From Lunularia cruciata (Eukaryota; Streptophyta; Marchantiopsida; Lunulariales; Lunulariaceae): DNA of 64,000 nt. The notes under the pieces are model-generated. The model made no database searches. It saw only the letters and a list, made by a program, of their open reading frames with translations, and had not been told where the DNA came from. Each line of letters opens with the position of its first letter. The stretch's first letter is position 1. The position numbers and the translations under genes are program-made. Positions 32,832 to 44,240 of the stretch are shown here, piece by piece. The stretch lies in the NCBI GenBank assembly GCA_948567375.1, contig OX419756.1:69516333-69580332 (forward strand). Direction: 5' to 3'.

Positions 32832-33486
32832 TCAGGATGAACCTCTGATGGCTATTATAGTAGCGCACCATGGACTAAGAAGGCAAGGAACCCGAACTCC
32901 ATCATACTCCTCCAAGGCTAACACTCCAAGACTCAAGACATTGCTCACTAGAGAACTCAATGAGAGAGAGATAGTTGCAAATGAAAGGATGATGAGTACC
33001 TCTTCACCCCTTGTTTATATACTTGTGAAATAGTTACGTACCAAAGTTACTAATTCCCGTAGTAACTCAAGTTACTAGACTAAAAGTCAAGTAAAGTCAA
33101 AAAGTAGAAAGGAATATCCATTCACATGGGCATATTCCCCTTATCTTGACCCAACCACTAAAGCAAGGATTCCTTCACATGGGCTATCCTTGGACTAAAG
33201 AAGAATCCAAAATAAAAAGGCTTGCGGGCCCAAGAGTTCTCAACTCTTTCCCCAAAGCCAAACACCTAGGAATAATACCAAGTCAACACACTAAAATCCA
33301 AAATAGTGGTGCTCATCTTTTCTACTTCCTCTAAAGTAAGGTCCACTCTATCTTAGCTATGACTAACTTTAGCTAACCATGACTAATATAGAACCATCCT
33401 TTATCTCTATAAATAATATCTCTTAAGTACTTGTAATACCAAGCTAAATATCACAATACCACACACATGCACAAATGGGTGTTACA
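32810..33486 (-). repeat. 5' LTR of element A1
   Basis: 677 bp, the same ends as the 3' LTR, five differences. It is followed on the plus strand by the duplicated target bases GCCC at 33487-33490. Confidence 0.95.
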
Positions 33487-34260
33487 GCCCTGAGAACACT
33501 CTCTTCTATGGTGAGGTCCACCACAAATCCAACAAGCAACACCACCACTCACTGGCTACTGCTAACTCAAAAATGAGTGTAAGGGTCTAACTCCACTAGG
33601 CCCTCCACTTGCTCCATAGGATCTGGGCTGTCCACCCTGTCCTCGAAAACCAATTGGGCGTGGTGCACTCTACTGCACTCTAGAAGAAGTCACAATTGTG
33701 GATGAGGTCTCCCTACCAAATCTAGATGTCACCACTCTCTCCTCCACCATATTGAGCTCAATACGCTCAGCCAAACCAAAGACTACTGCTAAAGTGGGCG
33801 AAGTAGCCTGCAACAACGTAGCATCACGAACTCTATGTCGTAACTCCTTGTCCAGTATCCCATACCAAAACTGGATTGCTTGGGCCTCAGTAACTCCCTA
33901 AGTGAAGCTGATCAGCCACCTCATGCGAGTGTATGCCTTGCGTAGGCTCTCCCTTGCCTTCCGTTGGAACTCATGCAAGCTCCTCAGCTTGTCAATCCGC
34001 ACTCCCTAGTAGTTCTGCCTCAAACATCGGAAGAACTCAACCATGGGGTTGAACCCCGGTACCACACCACCTCCTGCAGCGGTACCTCCACTCGTAGTAG
34101 CACTATCTCCAACTAGTGCACCTCCACTAGCTCCACCAACATTACTCGAGCTAGAACTCGTAGGTACAGCCGATCTACTCCTGGCCACCAAGCTTGAAGT
34201 GATGGAGACATAGTGTGGAGACCAATATTGTCTCCATAACTCAATCTCATAACACAACAC
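33487..34260 (-). pseudogene. gag of element B, N-terminal part with first zinc knuckle
   Basis: Frame 34260-34006 reads a Ser/Gly-rich N-terminus and the capsid start (FNPMVEFFRCLRQNY). It continues after a TAG through IDKLRSLHEFQRKARESL and AIQFWYGILDKELRHRVRD, a normal Ty3 capsid pattern. A Gly/Arg-rich tail leads to CWICGGPHHRREC, the first zinc knuckle (C-x2-C-x3-H-x4-C form). It ends at the target site of element A1; the second knuckle is at 25650. Confidence 0.8.
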
Positions 34261-34864
34261 AGGACTGACTATGCCTCTAAGCCTCTAAACACCAAAATTC
34301 AGCCAAATGAGGCCTTTCTTGTTGCCACTTTGAAACTCCTCCAAAATTGGTGAAACTTCTCCAAATCTGTGAAAGTCTTCCAAACTAGCGAAACTCCTCC
34401 AAATCTGGCCAAACAGCAAAAATTCCTCCAAATCTGGCCAAAATCTGACGTAAAATCTGACGTAAACCCTAAAGATGGCTGTCTGCCAAATCCCCTGCTA
34501 ACTTTCCACTCCAGCCAAATTGACAAAACGGGTTTTTCCAAATCACAATTTCATGAGAAGAGCTTCACAACTCCACCTTCAATTTGACTTTTTGAGCCCA
34601 ACTCGTAGCAAATTGGTCTTGCCTTCACCTCCTAAGCTCAAAATTACAACCGCTGCTCGAAAATCTCTCCTTCTTTGCTCAAAATTTGGCCAACGCTTCC
34701 GCACACCATCCGCCTAACTGCCAAATCTGCATCAACTCAACGAGCTTCTGCACACTAGGGAAACACTGAACTTGAATCGAGCTACCAACCATCCACCGAG
34801 CTTGGAGATACCACCAACACTCACAATTCCTGCACCCGATTTTGCCCTGACCTCACTTCTATGA

Positions 34865-35315
34865 TGTAATCAGATTGCCGAACACTCTCAACTCAACTCA
34901 ACTCAGATCAATACTTGATCTGTCACTCTATAAACTGCCAACAACTGGGCATTGATTACAGTCAAGCCACACCCACTCAAACACAGAGAATCCAAGTGAT
35001 GCTTGCCGGCCTCTATCCACCATAGCCAGGAACTCGAAGGCTCAACATCAAAGAAGTGAGCTCTCTGGAGCTCACTTCAAAACTATACTCTTTGGACTCA
35101 AGCTAGCACTGAAACCCTAATGGTCCCGCTGATGGCACACTCGACAGTGCGAATGGTGCAAAGTGATGGTGGGCCCCACTATGAAGTCAGTATCTCGAAC
35201 ACAAAATCTAACCGTTGGAAAGTAGTCTCTTAGAAACTGCTAGAATAACTCTAACTACTATCATTGGAACTCCAATGTCCGAGCATCTAGATGCGGAACT
35301 ACAAATGGCGTGACA
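34865..35315 (-). repeat. Truncated 5' LTR of element B
   Basis: Matches the last 450 bp of the full LTR at 15614-16063, about 10 percent different. In element direction it begins TGTCACGCC, lacking the first 105 bp plus GC of the LTR, and abuts the target duplication AGAT (35316). No clear TGG-type primer-binding site follows it. Confidence 0.85.
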
Positions 35316-36110
35316 AGATTTCTTTATGAATGCATTATCACTAGGGTTGGGCGTGCTTTGGAGTTGGTTTTTGATAGGGAAGGAGAGTTTAAAAGGAGCA
35401 TCACTCCAACATGCTACGGCATTTCTCTATCACCATAGAGTAACTACATCCTCTTAGCTCAAATCCAATGATTTGGTAGAGAGAACCAATCAGACCTCGT
35501 GCATGTTGTTGGCCAAAGATGTAGAAATGGAGGGAGCTAAACATCATAAGGACAAGAGGATTCATGTGGTTTTGAGGAAGTATAGTACAACATGAAGACT
35601 TGTACCTGATATTCTCCATTTCATTTGGTGTATGGTATTGAGTCTACCTTACCTATTAAATTTGATCTTCCTACTTTCCAAAGCATCCATAGGAGGTTGA
35701 AGAAAACACAAGGAGGTGATGTAAGGAAGTCAAAGGAAGGAAGGAAGGATTGACTCATGGAATTGGAGGAGGCAAGAGAAGTTGCTATGGTTTGAGAGGA
35801 GTAAACCCAAAGGAAACAAAAGGAGAGCTATGACAAGAGGTAAGGAAAGAAGAAGGTGGAGCACTTCAAAGAAGGTGATTGGGTAATGTTATTTGGTTCC
35901 ATTTGATTCGAGAGAGCGCAAAAGAAGTTTCTGCCTAAGTACTTTGGTCCTTTCATAGTGGAGAAGGTGTGGGACAATAATACCTATAACCTCAAGGAGT
36001 TGGGAGGAAGACACTTTGATAAGATTAGCCATGATAAGTTGTAAGTTTATTATAGAAGGTAGAGAGACCTTCACTTTAAGGACATAATGAAATCTTAAGC
36101 GGGGGGTAAA
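35316..36110 (+). pseudogene. pol of element X, 3' part (integrase end) and polypurine tract
   Basis: Resumes the integrase exactly where it stopped at 15508 (RFLYECIITRVG), then MLAKDVEMEGAKHHKDKRIH-like sequence near 35510-35570. The tail SIHRRLKKTQGGD lies near 35680-35720, followed by FLPKYFGPFIVEKV near 35930. Many stops. The run GCGGGGGGTAAA (36099-36110) directly precedes the LTR. Confidence 0.8.
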
Positions 36111-36695
36111 TGTTCCACCTATTCTTGTATGTATATGCTATTGTGATATTTAGTTTGATATTATAAGTACTTGAGAGATGTTATTTATATAGGTATAAAA
36201 TATGGTTCTACATTAGTCATGATTAGCTAAATTTAGTCATATGATATTATAAGTACTTGAGAGATGTTATTTATATAGGTATAAAATATGGTTCTACATT
36301 AGTCATGATTAGCTAAATTTAGTCATAACTAAGATAGAGGGGACCTTAGAGGATGTGGAAAAGATAAGAGCAACTATTTTGGATTCTAGTCTATGGACTT
36401 GGTATTATTCTTAAGTGTTTGGCTTTGAAAAAAAGAGTTGAGAACTCTTGGACCCACAAGCCTTTTTGTTTCCAATTCTTCTATAGTCCAAGGATAGCTC
36501 ATATGAATGAATCCTTGATTTAGTGGTTGGGTCATGATAAGACCATATGCTAAGGAGAATATTCTTATGAGGATGGATTTTTTTTAGACTTTTAATTTAG
36601 TTGACTTTTAGCCTAGTACTTGAACTACTCCATTTATTAGTAACTTTGGTGCATAACTATTTCACAAGTATATAAACTAGGGGTGAGGAGGTACT
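36111..36695 (+). repeat. 3' LTR of element X, truncated, with internal 86-bp duplication
   Basis: Starts TGTTCCACCT (decayed TGTAACACCC) and follows the 5' LTR to GTGAGGAGGTA near 36690, then breaks off into giant-LTR sequence. 36156-36241 is repeated perfectly at 36242-36327. Confidence 0.8.
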
Positions 36696-37740
36696 CATCT
36701 TAGTTCAATGGCATCACAAACATATTGAAGATCATCTATCCTTGTTGTTGCACTTGCAAAAGAAGAATGAATAGTTTAAGAGAGAGCATCTTGAATTGAA
36801 GGATGAGCTCAATGTAGTGAATTTCTTGAGTAAAGAAAACTTGGAGTTAAGGAGGAAGTTAACCCAATGAGAGAAAGAAGCAAAGGAACTTTGAGTTGAT
36901 GTTGTTTTTCAAAGGAAGAGCTTTGTTAACTTGAAGGAGAGTTTTGTGAAGTGCAGAAAGGAACTTGAACAACAAGTTGAAGAATTGAAGAAGCAGAAGG
37001 CAACATTTAAGAAATTGAATGGAGAATTCACATATGCACAATTGCAGGTTATACATTCAAAGGTGATGACATTTTTTATGGAGGGAGAACAAGAGAACCT
37101 ATGGTAGAGTGGAGAGGAGAAGAATCAAGCTCGGCAACATGAACTGACAGATCAAAACTGAGAGGAGGATAGATTGCAAGGGCTGATCAGAATTGTGGAG
37201 ATTAAACTTGTCCTCTACATGGAGGAGAAAGCAGTATTGAATGCCCAATTTGAAGATGAGTTGGAGATGTATTGGAACGAGTTGAAAGCAGAAAAGAGTT
37301 GAGAGAGATAGTTCTGAAGAGTGAGTAGGATTCAGTTGGAGAAGTCGTAGTGAAGGTGAAGGTGATGTTAAGCATTGAAGCCAAAATAAAGATGGAGGAG
37401 GCCAGACTACATGAATTGAAATTTCTTGTGCAAGAGATGAGGAAGCAAAAAGTGAAATATGTAGATATGAATAAATTATTGATTTGCTTAAGGGAGAGAG
37501 TAGATAGAAAGATGTTGGAAGTAGGAGATAATATTTGTCTCAGATTAGATTTGGTGAGGTTGGAATTAGAGGAGCTCTGAAATAGTGAGAAACTAGAAAC
37601 CCAATGCAAAGTAGTAGAAGTAGGAGTACAAGTGTCTTTGTGGGAGTTACTTGAGACATTAGAAGAAGTTAGAGTAGAGAAGGGGGAAGTAATTAGTAGA
37701 CCCATGACTTCAATTTTAGTTTAGACTAAAGATAGAATAG
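36696..37740 (+). pseudogene. Fragment of the giant LTR with coiled-coil ORF, plus orientation
   Basis: Plus-strand frames encode the same coiled-coil protein as 18275-19003. The stretch 36780-37080 gives KKQKATFKKLNGEF and related Lys/Glu/Leu-rich helix. 37202-37290 gives LYMEEKAVLNAQFEDELEMY. 37350-37580 gives ARLHELKFLVQEM and LRERVDRKMLEV. Several stops. It is inverted with respect to the element D copy on its right and is joined abruptly to element X's LTR on its left. Confidence 0.65.
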
Positions 37741-37846
37741 AAATTGAAGTTAATTTAAATCAATTCCACATTTCTCAAATGAGCCAATGGCAAAATTGGT
37801 CTCAAAGACCACTAGGAAGTAGCCATCAGTTTTCTTGTTCTTTGAA

Positions 37847-40800
37847 TTATGTCACAATTTTGGATATGGGCATGAGTATCCTTGTACATTGTAGGCCACC
37901 ATACCCTAATGAAAGAATTTTCTTTACTGTATTCTTTAGGGCATAGTGTCCTCTCGATGCTTCTAAGTGTAAGGACTCAATTACTCCTTTGACTTCATTT
38001 GCCTCCAAGAACCTCCAAAGTACTTCATCTTCACCCATTTTAAATAAAATGGTGTGTTTTAGCTGGTATGGTTCTATTTTCTTGAGGAAGACTGCACTCT
38101 GCTCCGGGTCAAGTCCCTCGAGACACTTGCAAGTATGCAAATAATGATGTTTAGCCTCATACCTTGCACTTCACATTGCCATCAAATGAGCTCTTCATTA
38201 GGAAGCCAATCATTGACTTCCAATTCTTGGTCTTGAGTTTCTAACCTAGATAAGAAGTCCACATTTGAATGCAAAGCTCCCTTCCTTACTTGTATGTGAA
38301 TTCTTGTAACAACAAGATCCATCTTGCAATTTTCCCAAACAAACTTGTTTTTTTTACCAAAAATTGCAAAGCATAGTGGTCCACATAGAAGACAAACTGG
38401 AATCCCAACAAATAGTGGCAAAACTTCTTGCATGCATACACTATTTGGAGTGCTTCTCTATTTGTCATCAAGTAATTCTTTCTGCAATTGAAAGCTATCG
38501 GCTAGCATAGTAAATTGGATAGTATTTCTTCTTCTTGTCCTTCTGACTCAAGACTTCTCCAATTGCCATGGAAAAAGTGTCCACATGCACCTGAAAATGG
38601 ACATCTCAATTTGGGGCCTCATGACTGGTGCTTCAACTAGTCTCTTCTTCAACACTTGGAAAGCTTCTTCTTGTTTTGCTTCCCAACAAATAGTCTTTGC
38701 ACTTCTTTAGAAGCTTTGTTAGTGGTGCAGCAAGCATCACATAATTTGATACAAAACATTTGTAGTATCCGACATGTCCCAAGAAGGCCCTCAACTCCCA
38801 AAGTTTTTAGGGGATTCCAAAGTTGAAATCCCTTTCACCTTCTCAATATCAACTTCAATACCTTGGCTTGAGACCCAATGCCTTGTTGAATCAGTTTAAC
38901 TAGAGTTGAATAGCATTCAAACCTCCTTCCTCCCAAATCATTTTCACCCAAGGCAATATCATATTGATCTTCATCTTTGACCTCTACCTCATAGCACTCC
39001 AAGAAATTGACTTGGACCTCTTCATTGGAGTCTTCTGAAGATGAAGACAGTGAATCTTTGCATTCATCTTTGTCTTCTAAAGAAGTGGTGTCCCCATGGT
39101 GGGGAATTTTTGTCCAACTCATAATCACTAGCTTCTGGTCTTCAGATGAGATATCCTTGAACCTCAACTTTTGTTGGTGCCAATCCACAACAACTTGAGC
39201 AATGTACAACCATGGTCTTTTAATCAACAATGGATAACCAATTTTGGTCATTGGTCTGAATATGATATAATTCAACTTGAAGTGCACTCCTCCAATGATT
39301 GTAATTATGTTAGACAACATGCACAATGGTCATCTCTTGGTTTGGTGTGCAAATTTCAAAATTCAAGGTGTTGGTTCAAACATTTGATACCCCAATCAAT
39401 GTGCGGTATCCTCCATCATGACATTTACACTAAAACCGAAATCAATAGGTATTGATGTTATCATGCAACCTATGATCTCCTCATCCACTTTGGGAGGTCC
39501 TAAATCTTCTTGTTCAATATGTTAGATGGCAAGCAATTATTTTGTGGTCATTGCTCTTAATTTCTTGAGGGCCAAAATCAGTTGTTTCTTGTACAGCTTA
39601 TTGCCTTCCCACAATTGCTTAAATGTGACATTAGCATGTTTGGATGCCAAATCTGCTACAATATCATATTGAGGTACTCCCCCCAATTTTACCTTCTTTG
39701 CCTTGATCTTCATGTTTGAAGTCTCTCCCCTTTCCAACCTGACTTCAAGTCACCATAAGATGGTGACTGGAGTATTGATGGTCTTGACCCCAGGTTCTTT
39801 GTGTTTACTCACCTCAGCTTGGATCAGATCCTCAACTTTGGGTTGAATGTCTGCCGGAAAAACTGGAGGCTTTGTCTTCATATCCTCCTCCAAACTCATT
39901 TCTTGAGTCCTTTGTAGTGCCCCGTGGATTTCCTTCTTCAAGGCTTTAACTTTGGCTTTTGCAACAAATTGTTCTCCCGCTTAGTAGATAGGATAGCTTT
40001 TGGGCGTAGTCTCTTTGTCTTTCTTGAAGATGAAGAAGTGGTACTCACTTCATTGGGATCACACTTCTTCTTCCCTCAACATGTTTCAACTCTCAAAACT
40101 TCAAGATCCGGCCATTCTCCTTTTGGAGCTAGATTTCCTTCTTGAGGTCTCTCTCCCTCAAGAGTTACACAATTACAATTGCATCTCCTTTAGACTGGAG
40201 CACAACATGCTCAATTGGAGTCTGTATTCATCAGCGGCTTTGGGTTAGGTGGTTGAGGGCATTGAATTCCTACATGGCCTGGCCCTTAACGATTTCCACA
40301 TAATGGAACATACCTAACTTGACACTTTGGCTCAAGACAATTAAAAGAGCAATGGCACATCAAGCCACAATTGTAACATGCACCTTATGCAACATTTTGA
40401 TGCATGTTTTGGCTGCCCATAGGTGGTCTTCATTGAGGAGCATTAATTTTATACTCACTTGGTCCATACCTTGGACCTTGATACAATGTGCTTGCTTAAC
40501 CTCTTTTGTTTTGTACATTGCCTCTTCTTCCTCATTTTGGTCCCAACCTAAGCCCCAATCAATCTGTTGCATTGGAAATGTAGTCCAGGACAAACACTCC
40601 ATGTTGGCATGGCCTCACTTGCCACATGCAATGCACCATACATTTGGTCTTCCAAATGAAGGAGGTTTTCTTTGGTCCTTTGCCCCTATCATCTGGATCT
40701 TAAAATCCACAAACTCTTTAATAAGAGTATCTAGCTTAGTGCCAGTCTTAGTATAATTTTAATTAGGGGTGTTGATACTTTCTTTCATCATTGCCTTCTG

Positions 40801-42160
40801 ATTCTTCTTGGCTTTGAGTCTTCTTTGGATTCCAAAGAAGAACATGAAGACATAGAGGATTCTTCCAAAGAAGTGGAGGTATAATGAGAAGCGCTTTGTC
40901 TGGGCTTCTTGCCTTTCTTCTCCTGATTTCTTTAGTTGCTAAAGAGTGAGAGTGAGCTGCGTTGTATTGGATGACATGTTTGAGTACTTTGTTTGGGGAA
41001 GTGACATTCCTCTCCCTAGCAAAGATGCATATCTTTGGTGAAAAAGCACCAAGGATCCAGGTGATGGCCTGGGCATCATAGTAACCCACCATACTGGATT
41101 GCTTTGGCACTTGGTTCAATGAAGCCTTGAGCTACTCAAAGTCATCTATCAACTTCTCCTACTTTCCCAAGTCCAAATCATTGAGTGCCACAAAGACACA
41201 TATATCATAATCAACTTCCCAGAATTGTTCCAGCAAGTTATTTGCAAGTCTGCCCAGTTGGCTGGTCTGAACCCCTTCTAGGTCACATGTGTATACCGAA
41301 TCCTTGCCTTCTTTTGCAATAGACGTGAGAAAATCTGCAGCTGATCAGCAGAGTCATGCTCCTTGTTGGCAAAGAAGATGACTTCAAATTCCTTGATTAA
41401 TTCATAAAGATCTTCATCTTTTTTTGTCCTTATACTTTTTATATGCATGTCAGCTGACGGGTAATAGAGCTATTATGTAACTCTGAGAAGTAGGCTGCAA
41501 TAATGTGGGACTTGACATACCCAAGGTATTGGCTGGTGACTATGTGTCTGATTCAGCCCAGGGGTTCACCAAGTTCAAAGTTGTGTCTTCATTGATAGGT
41601 TGTTCTTCTTCTGTTAGTACGTTGACTTTAATCCAAGTTGGAGAAAGGGGCTCAATATCAGCAAATGACTCTTTAAGATCACTTTGAGCTAGTTGAGGAA
41701 TAGTGTGTAAGATATATTGACACTCTTCTTCAGTCAAAATTTGTGTTGTCTTCTCATGAATGAATTCTTTTATGAAAATGGCTCCTTTGACCACTCTAAA
41801 TGAGATTGGTGTACCGGGGTGCAACAAATATGTTTGGCCGCTTGCATATTTCTTCTTCTTGGGATTTGGAGATGCAAAGTAGCCTTGCCACCCAACTTTG
41901 CATTTCTTTTGTTTGAGTTCTTGCAAGACTTCTTGAATTTTGTAAAGAACTTGTAAAATCTAATGCCTTCGTTTCAGATTTTCAATGGTGAACTGGCTCT
42001 TGTGGCATTCTTCTTCTTCATCATGCAACATTTTTTTTACAAACTATCTCTTCCTGATGTTCTCTTGATGTAAACACAAATATTTGTTGGACACTCAGTT
42101 TAAGATTCAGCTTTATATTCTTCCACTCTCAAGATTTGTATCATTGGTAGTGGTGCCAAA
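37847..42160 (-). pseudogene. Element D: degenerate Ty3 gag-pol with RT core deleted
   Basis: Minus strand. A primer-binding-like TGGCACCACTACC (42158-42146) follows the LTR. Gag pieces lie at 41926-41540 and 41119-40763. A zinc knuckle (CIAC...H...C, one stop inside) lies near 40650-40610. Protease-type sequence GYPLLIKRPWLYIAQVVVDW lies at 39326-38835. RT is reduced: protease-side sequence joins directly to the RT end (ELRAFLGHVGYYK) near 38780. RNase H follows (frames 38471-38182, DFLSRLETQDQE). The integrase zinc finger start is in 38140-37847 (SRGHYALKNTVKKILSLGY). The integrase core is missing. It is a different family from A and B. Confidence 0.75.
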
Positions 42161-42165
42161 ATTCA

Positions 42166-44240
42166 TATGACAACACAACAAGTATCACTTTTGTGGTAAT
42201 CAACAAGTAACACTTCATTCCCACCAAGATATGATTCAAAAATGGTGAAATAAAAAGTAAAACATCACAATTAGTTCTTCTTGATTTTTTCTTTAAACTC
42301 TCAGGTAGAAACCACACCCAAAAGAGAATAACAAACACTGATTCACAATCTTGTCACAATAAAATGTCACCCATAATCACAATTCTTCAAATCTTTCCAA
42401 AACAATCTTGATTGTCATGATTCAGTTCTTCCCAAAGAAGGCTAATTCACTACAAAACAACTCCATTTTAGAATTGTGTTCCAGCCCTCCACTAAAGACA
42501 CAACTTTGTCAATCAAAATTGCTTTGCATCAATCGAATGATGCACTCACAAATGTCAAATACTACCACCACTCATATCTGTCAAGGCATTTCTTTGAGTG
42601 CTATCCACTTAGGATCAAACTCATAGAATGAAATTAGAGTTGCGGAATCCAACATCCTACACACTTGCACTTTGAATTCCCAACATTCACAAGCACATAG
42701 ACATGATTGATACTTGAAATTAAATTGAAATGATGAGCACTAAGTTATAGCACATCACTTTACTCAACGTCAAATTTATAGTACAGAATAAGATTGCACC
42801 TACGAATGTCTCTTTAAAATAGATAGAGCACTTGATAGTTACCTAAAAAAAAAACCATGTCCTAAAAACTTTACCAATCTGTAAATCCAAAATGACTAAC
42901 CACCTTTTCATGTCTACCTCTTCCTTTCTCAAACTATTACTTATCCAATCTAATGCCTACCTCTTTTAAATAGATAGAGCACTTGATAGTTACCTAAAAA
43001 AACCATGTCCTAACAACTTTACCAACCTGTAAATCCAAAATGACTAACAACCTTTTCATGTCTACCTCTTCCTTTCTCAACTATTACTAATCCAATCTAA
43101 TGCCTACCTCTTTTAAATAGATAGAGCACTTGATAGTTACCTAAAAAAACCATGTCCTAACAACTTTACCAACCTGTAAATCCAAAATGACTAACAACCT
43201 TTTCATGTCTACCTCTTCCTTTCTCAACTATTACTAATCCAATCTAATGCCTACCTCAACTTTTGCTTCTTAACCCAATGTTCCTTCCTTTGTAGCCCAT
43301 ACTTCGGACTTATCCACAACTTCTATATCTTCTTCTATTTCTCTCACCTCTTTAGTCTGAACTTCAAATGAAGTCATGGGTAATCTACTTACATTCTTAT
43401 TCTCTAACCCAATCTCTCCTAATGTCTCAGGTAACTCCCCCAAAACACCTACAGTCCTACTTCTACAACTGTGCATGTAGCATTTACTTTCATTTCAGTA
43501 CAAATTTTATCTAAGTGTGATCTAACAATATCTAGTTTGAGACTTACATTGTCTCCTACATCTCTTCCCAGTCTCTTGCACCAACAACTTCAATTTGTGC
43601 AGTCTGGCCTTCTCCAACTTAACTACGGTGTCAGTACTCAGCCTTGCATTCAACTCCACAACAAGTGCTCCTATTGAATCCAACTCCATCCTTGAGACTA
43701 TCTTCTCCTTACTTCTCTCCACTTCCAACTCGTTCCGGTACATCCTAAACTCATCCTCAAATTCTGTCTTCAGCACTTCCTTCTCTTCCACATACTGAAC
43801 TAGTTGAGCTTCCAGGTTTCTTATCAAACCCCGCAATCTGTCTTCCTCTCAATGTCCAACAGTCAGCTCTCATTGCCAGGCTTGATCCTTCTCTGCTGCA
43901 CTCTTTCTTAGACTATCCAGCTCTTGCTCCATTACTGCTGCAATTGCCTTTGAGTGTATGATTTCTAACCTATCATCAACAACTTCACTCTTCATCATCT
44001 GGCATGACGCCTTCTGCTCTTTCAACTCTTCATCTTGCTTCAAGGAGTTCTACTGCAAGGTATCAAAACTCTTCTTCCAAAGAATCTCCTCAACCAAAAG
44101 TTCTTTGGCTTCCTTCTCTCTACGGGCTAGCTTACTCTCAACTCTGAGGTCTCTTCTCTCAAGTACCTCACTACTTGCAGCTCAGACTTCACTTCAGGAT
44201 GATCCATCTTCAACTCCGCTTTCTTTCTCGTAGCTGCACC
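42166..44240 (-). mobile_element. 5' LTR of element D, giant ORF-carrying type (truncated)
   Basis: Ends in element direction with GTGTTGTCATA just before the primer-binding-like site. 42166-42800 aligns with 17474-18200 of the solo giant LTR. Further in it carries the coiled-coil frame at 43836-43522 (MRGLIRNLEAQLVQYVEEKE, then EFEDEFRMYRNELEVE and ARLHKLKLLVQETG) and helix-rich pieces to 44240. The LTR start is missing; the peroxidase-linked duplication begins near 44240. This juxtaposition is the evidence that the coiled-coil sequence belongs to an LTR. Confidence 0.65.
42808..43256. repeat. Three tandem copies of a 148-bp unit in the element D LTR
   Basis: Units begin near 42808, 42958 and 43106 and contain AATAGATAGAGCACTTGATA and TTCATGTCTACCTCTTCC. 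The second and third are almost identical. The giant solo LTR has only one related stretch (about 18190-18265). Confidence 0.85.

Larger units (their letters stand above)
25699..33486 (-). mobile_element. Element A1: young, nearly complete Ty3 element (family A)
   Basis: Minus-strand Ty3/gypsy element of 7788 bp with two 677-bp LTRs differing at only 5 positions, so it is the youngest insertion in the nest. GCCC (or GCCCT) is duplicated at 25695-25698 and 33487-33490. It sits in the gag gene of element B, between the two zinc knuckles. Order: LTR, primer-binding site, leader ORF, pre-gag ORF, gag-protease, linker, RT, RNase H, integrase, polypurine tract, LTR. No chromodomain. RT type and gag-protease layout resemble the non-chromoviral plant Ty3 lineage. 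Three or more in-frame stops in pol make it unlikely to be autonomous. Confidence 0.95.
15509..35315 (-). mobile_element. Element B: Ty3 retrotransposon carrying a DNA methyltransferase and a PHD finger
   Basis: Minus-strand Ty3/gypsy element, 19807 bp as it lies, about 8.7 kb once the two later insertions (17474-20751 and 25699-33486) are discounted. Order in element direction: LTR part (35315-34865), gag with two zinc knuckles, protease, C5-cytosine methyltransferase, RT, RNase H, integrase, PHD finger, polypurine tract, full LTR (16170-15614) and an extra LTR start (15613-15509). The duplication AGAT (or AGATT) is read at 15505-15508 and 35316-35319, and the host element X frame is continuous across it. 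LTR parts differ by roughly 10 percent, so the insertion is old. All coding parts have in-frame stops. No chromodomain was seen; the PHD finger occupies that position. Confidence 0.88.
9626..36695 (+). mobile_element. Element X: old Ty3 element (family A), split by element B
   Basis: Decayed plus-strand Ty3/gypsy element. It has a 5' LTR at 9626-10351, a primer-binding site, a leader ORF, a pre-gag ORF, gag, protease, RT, RNase H and the first part of integrase to 15508. It then resumes at 35316 in the same integrase frame and runs to a polypurine tract (about 36097-36110) and a 3' LTR at 36111. The 3' LTR is cut off near 36695. The 19.8 kb in between are element B and its passengers. Coding parts have many stops and frameshifts. 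Protein-level similarity to the young family A copy at 25699-33486 is strong throughout. Confidence 0.9.

Noticed and set aside
34780..34864. TGGTATC near 34810 as a tRNA-Met primer-binding site of element B
   Set aside because: Only seven bases match and it lies about 50 nt from the LTR end; the true site could not be recognised.
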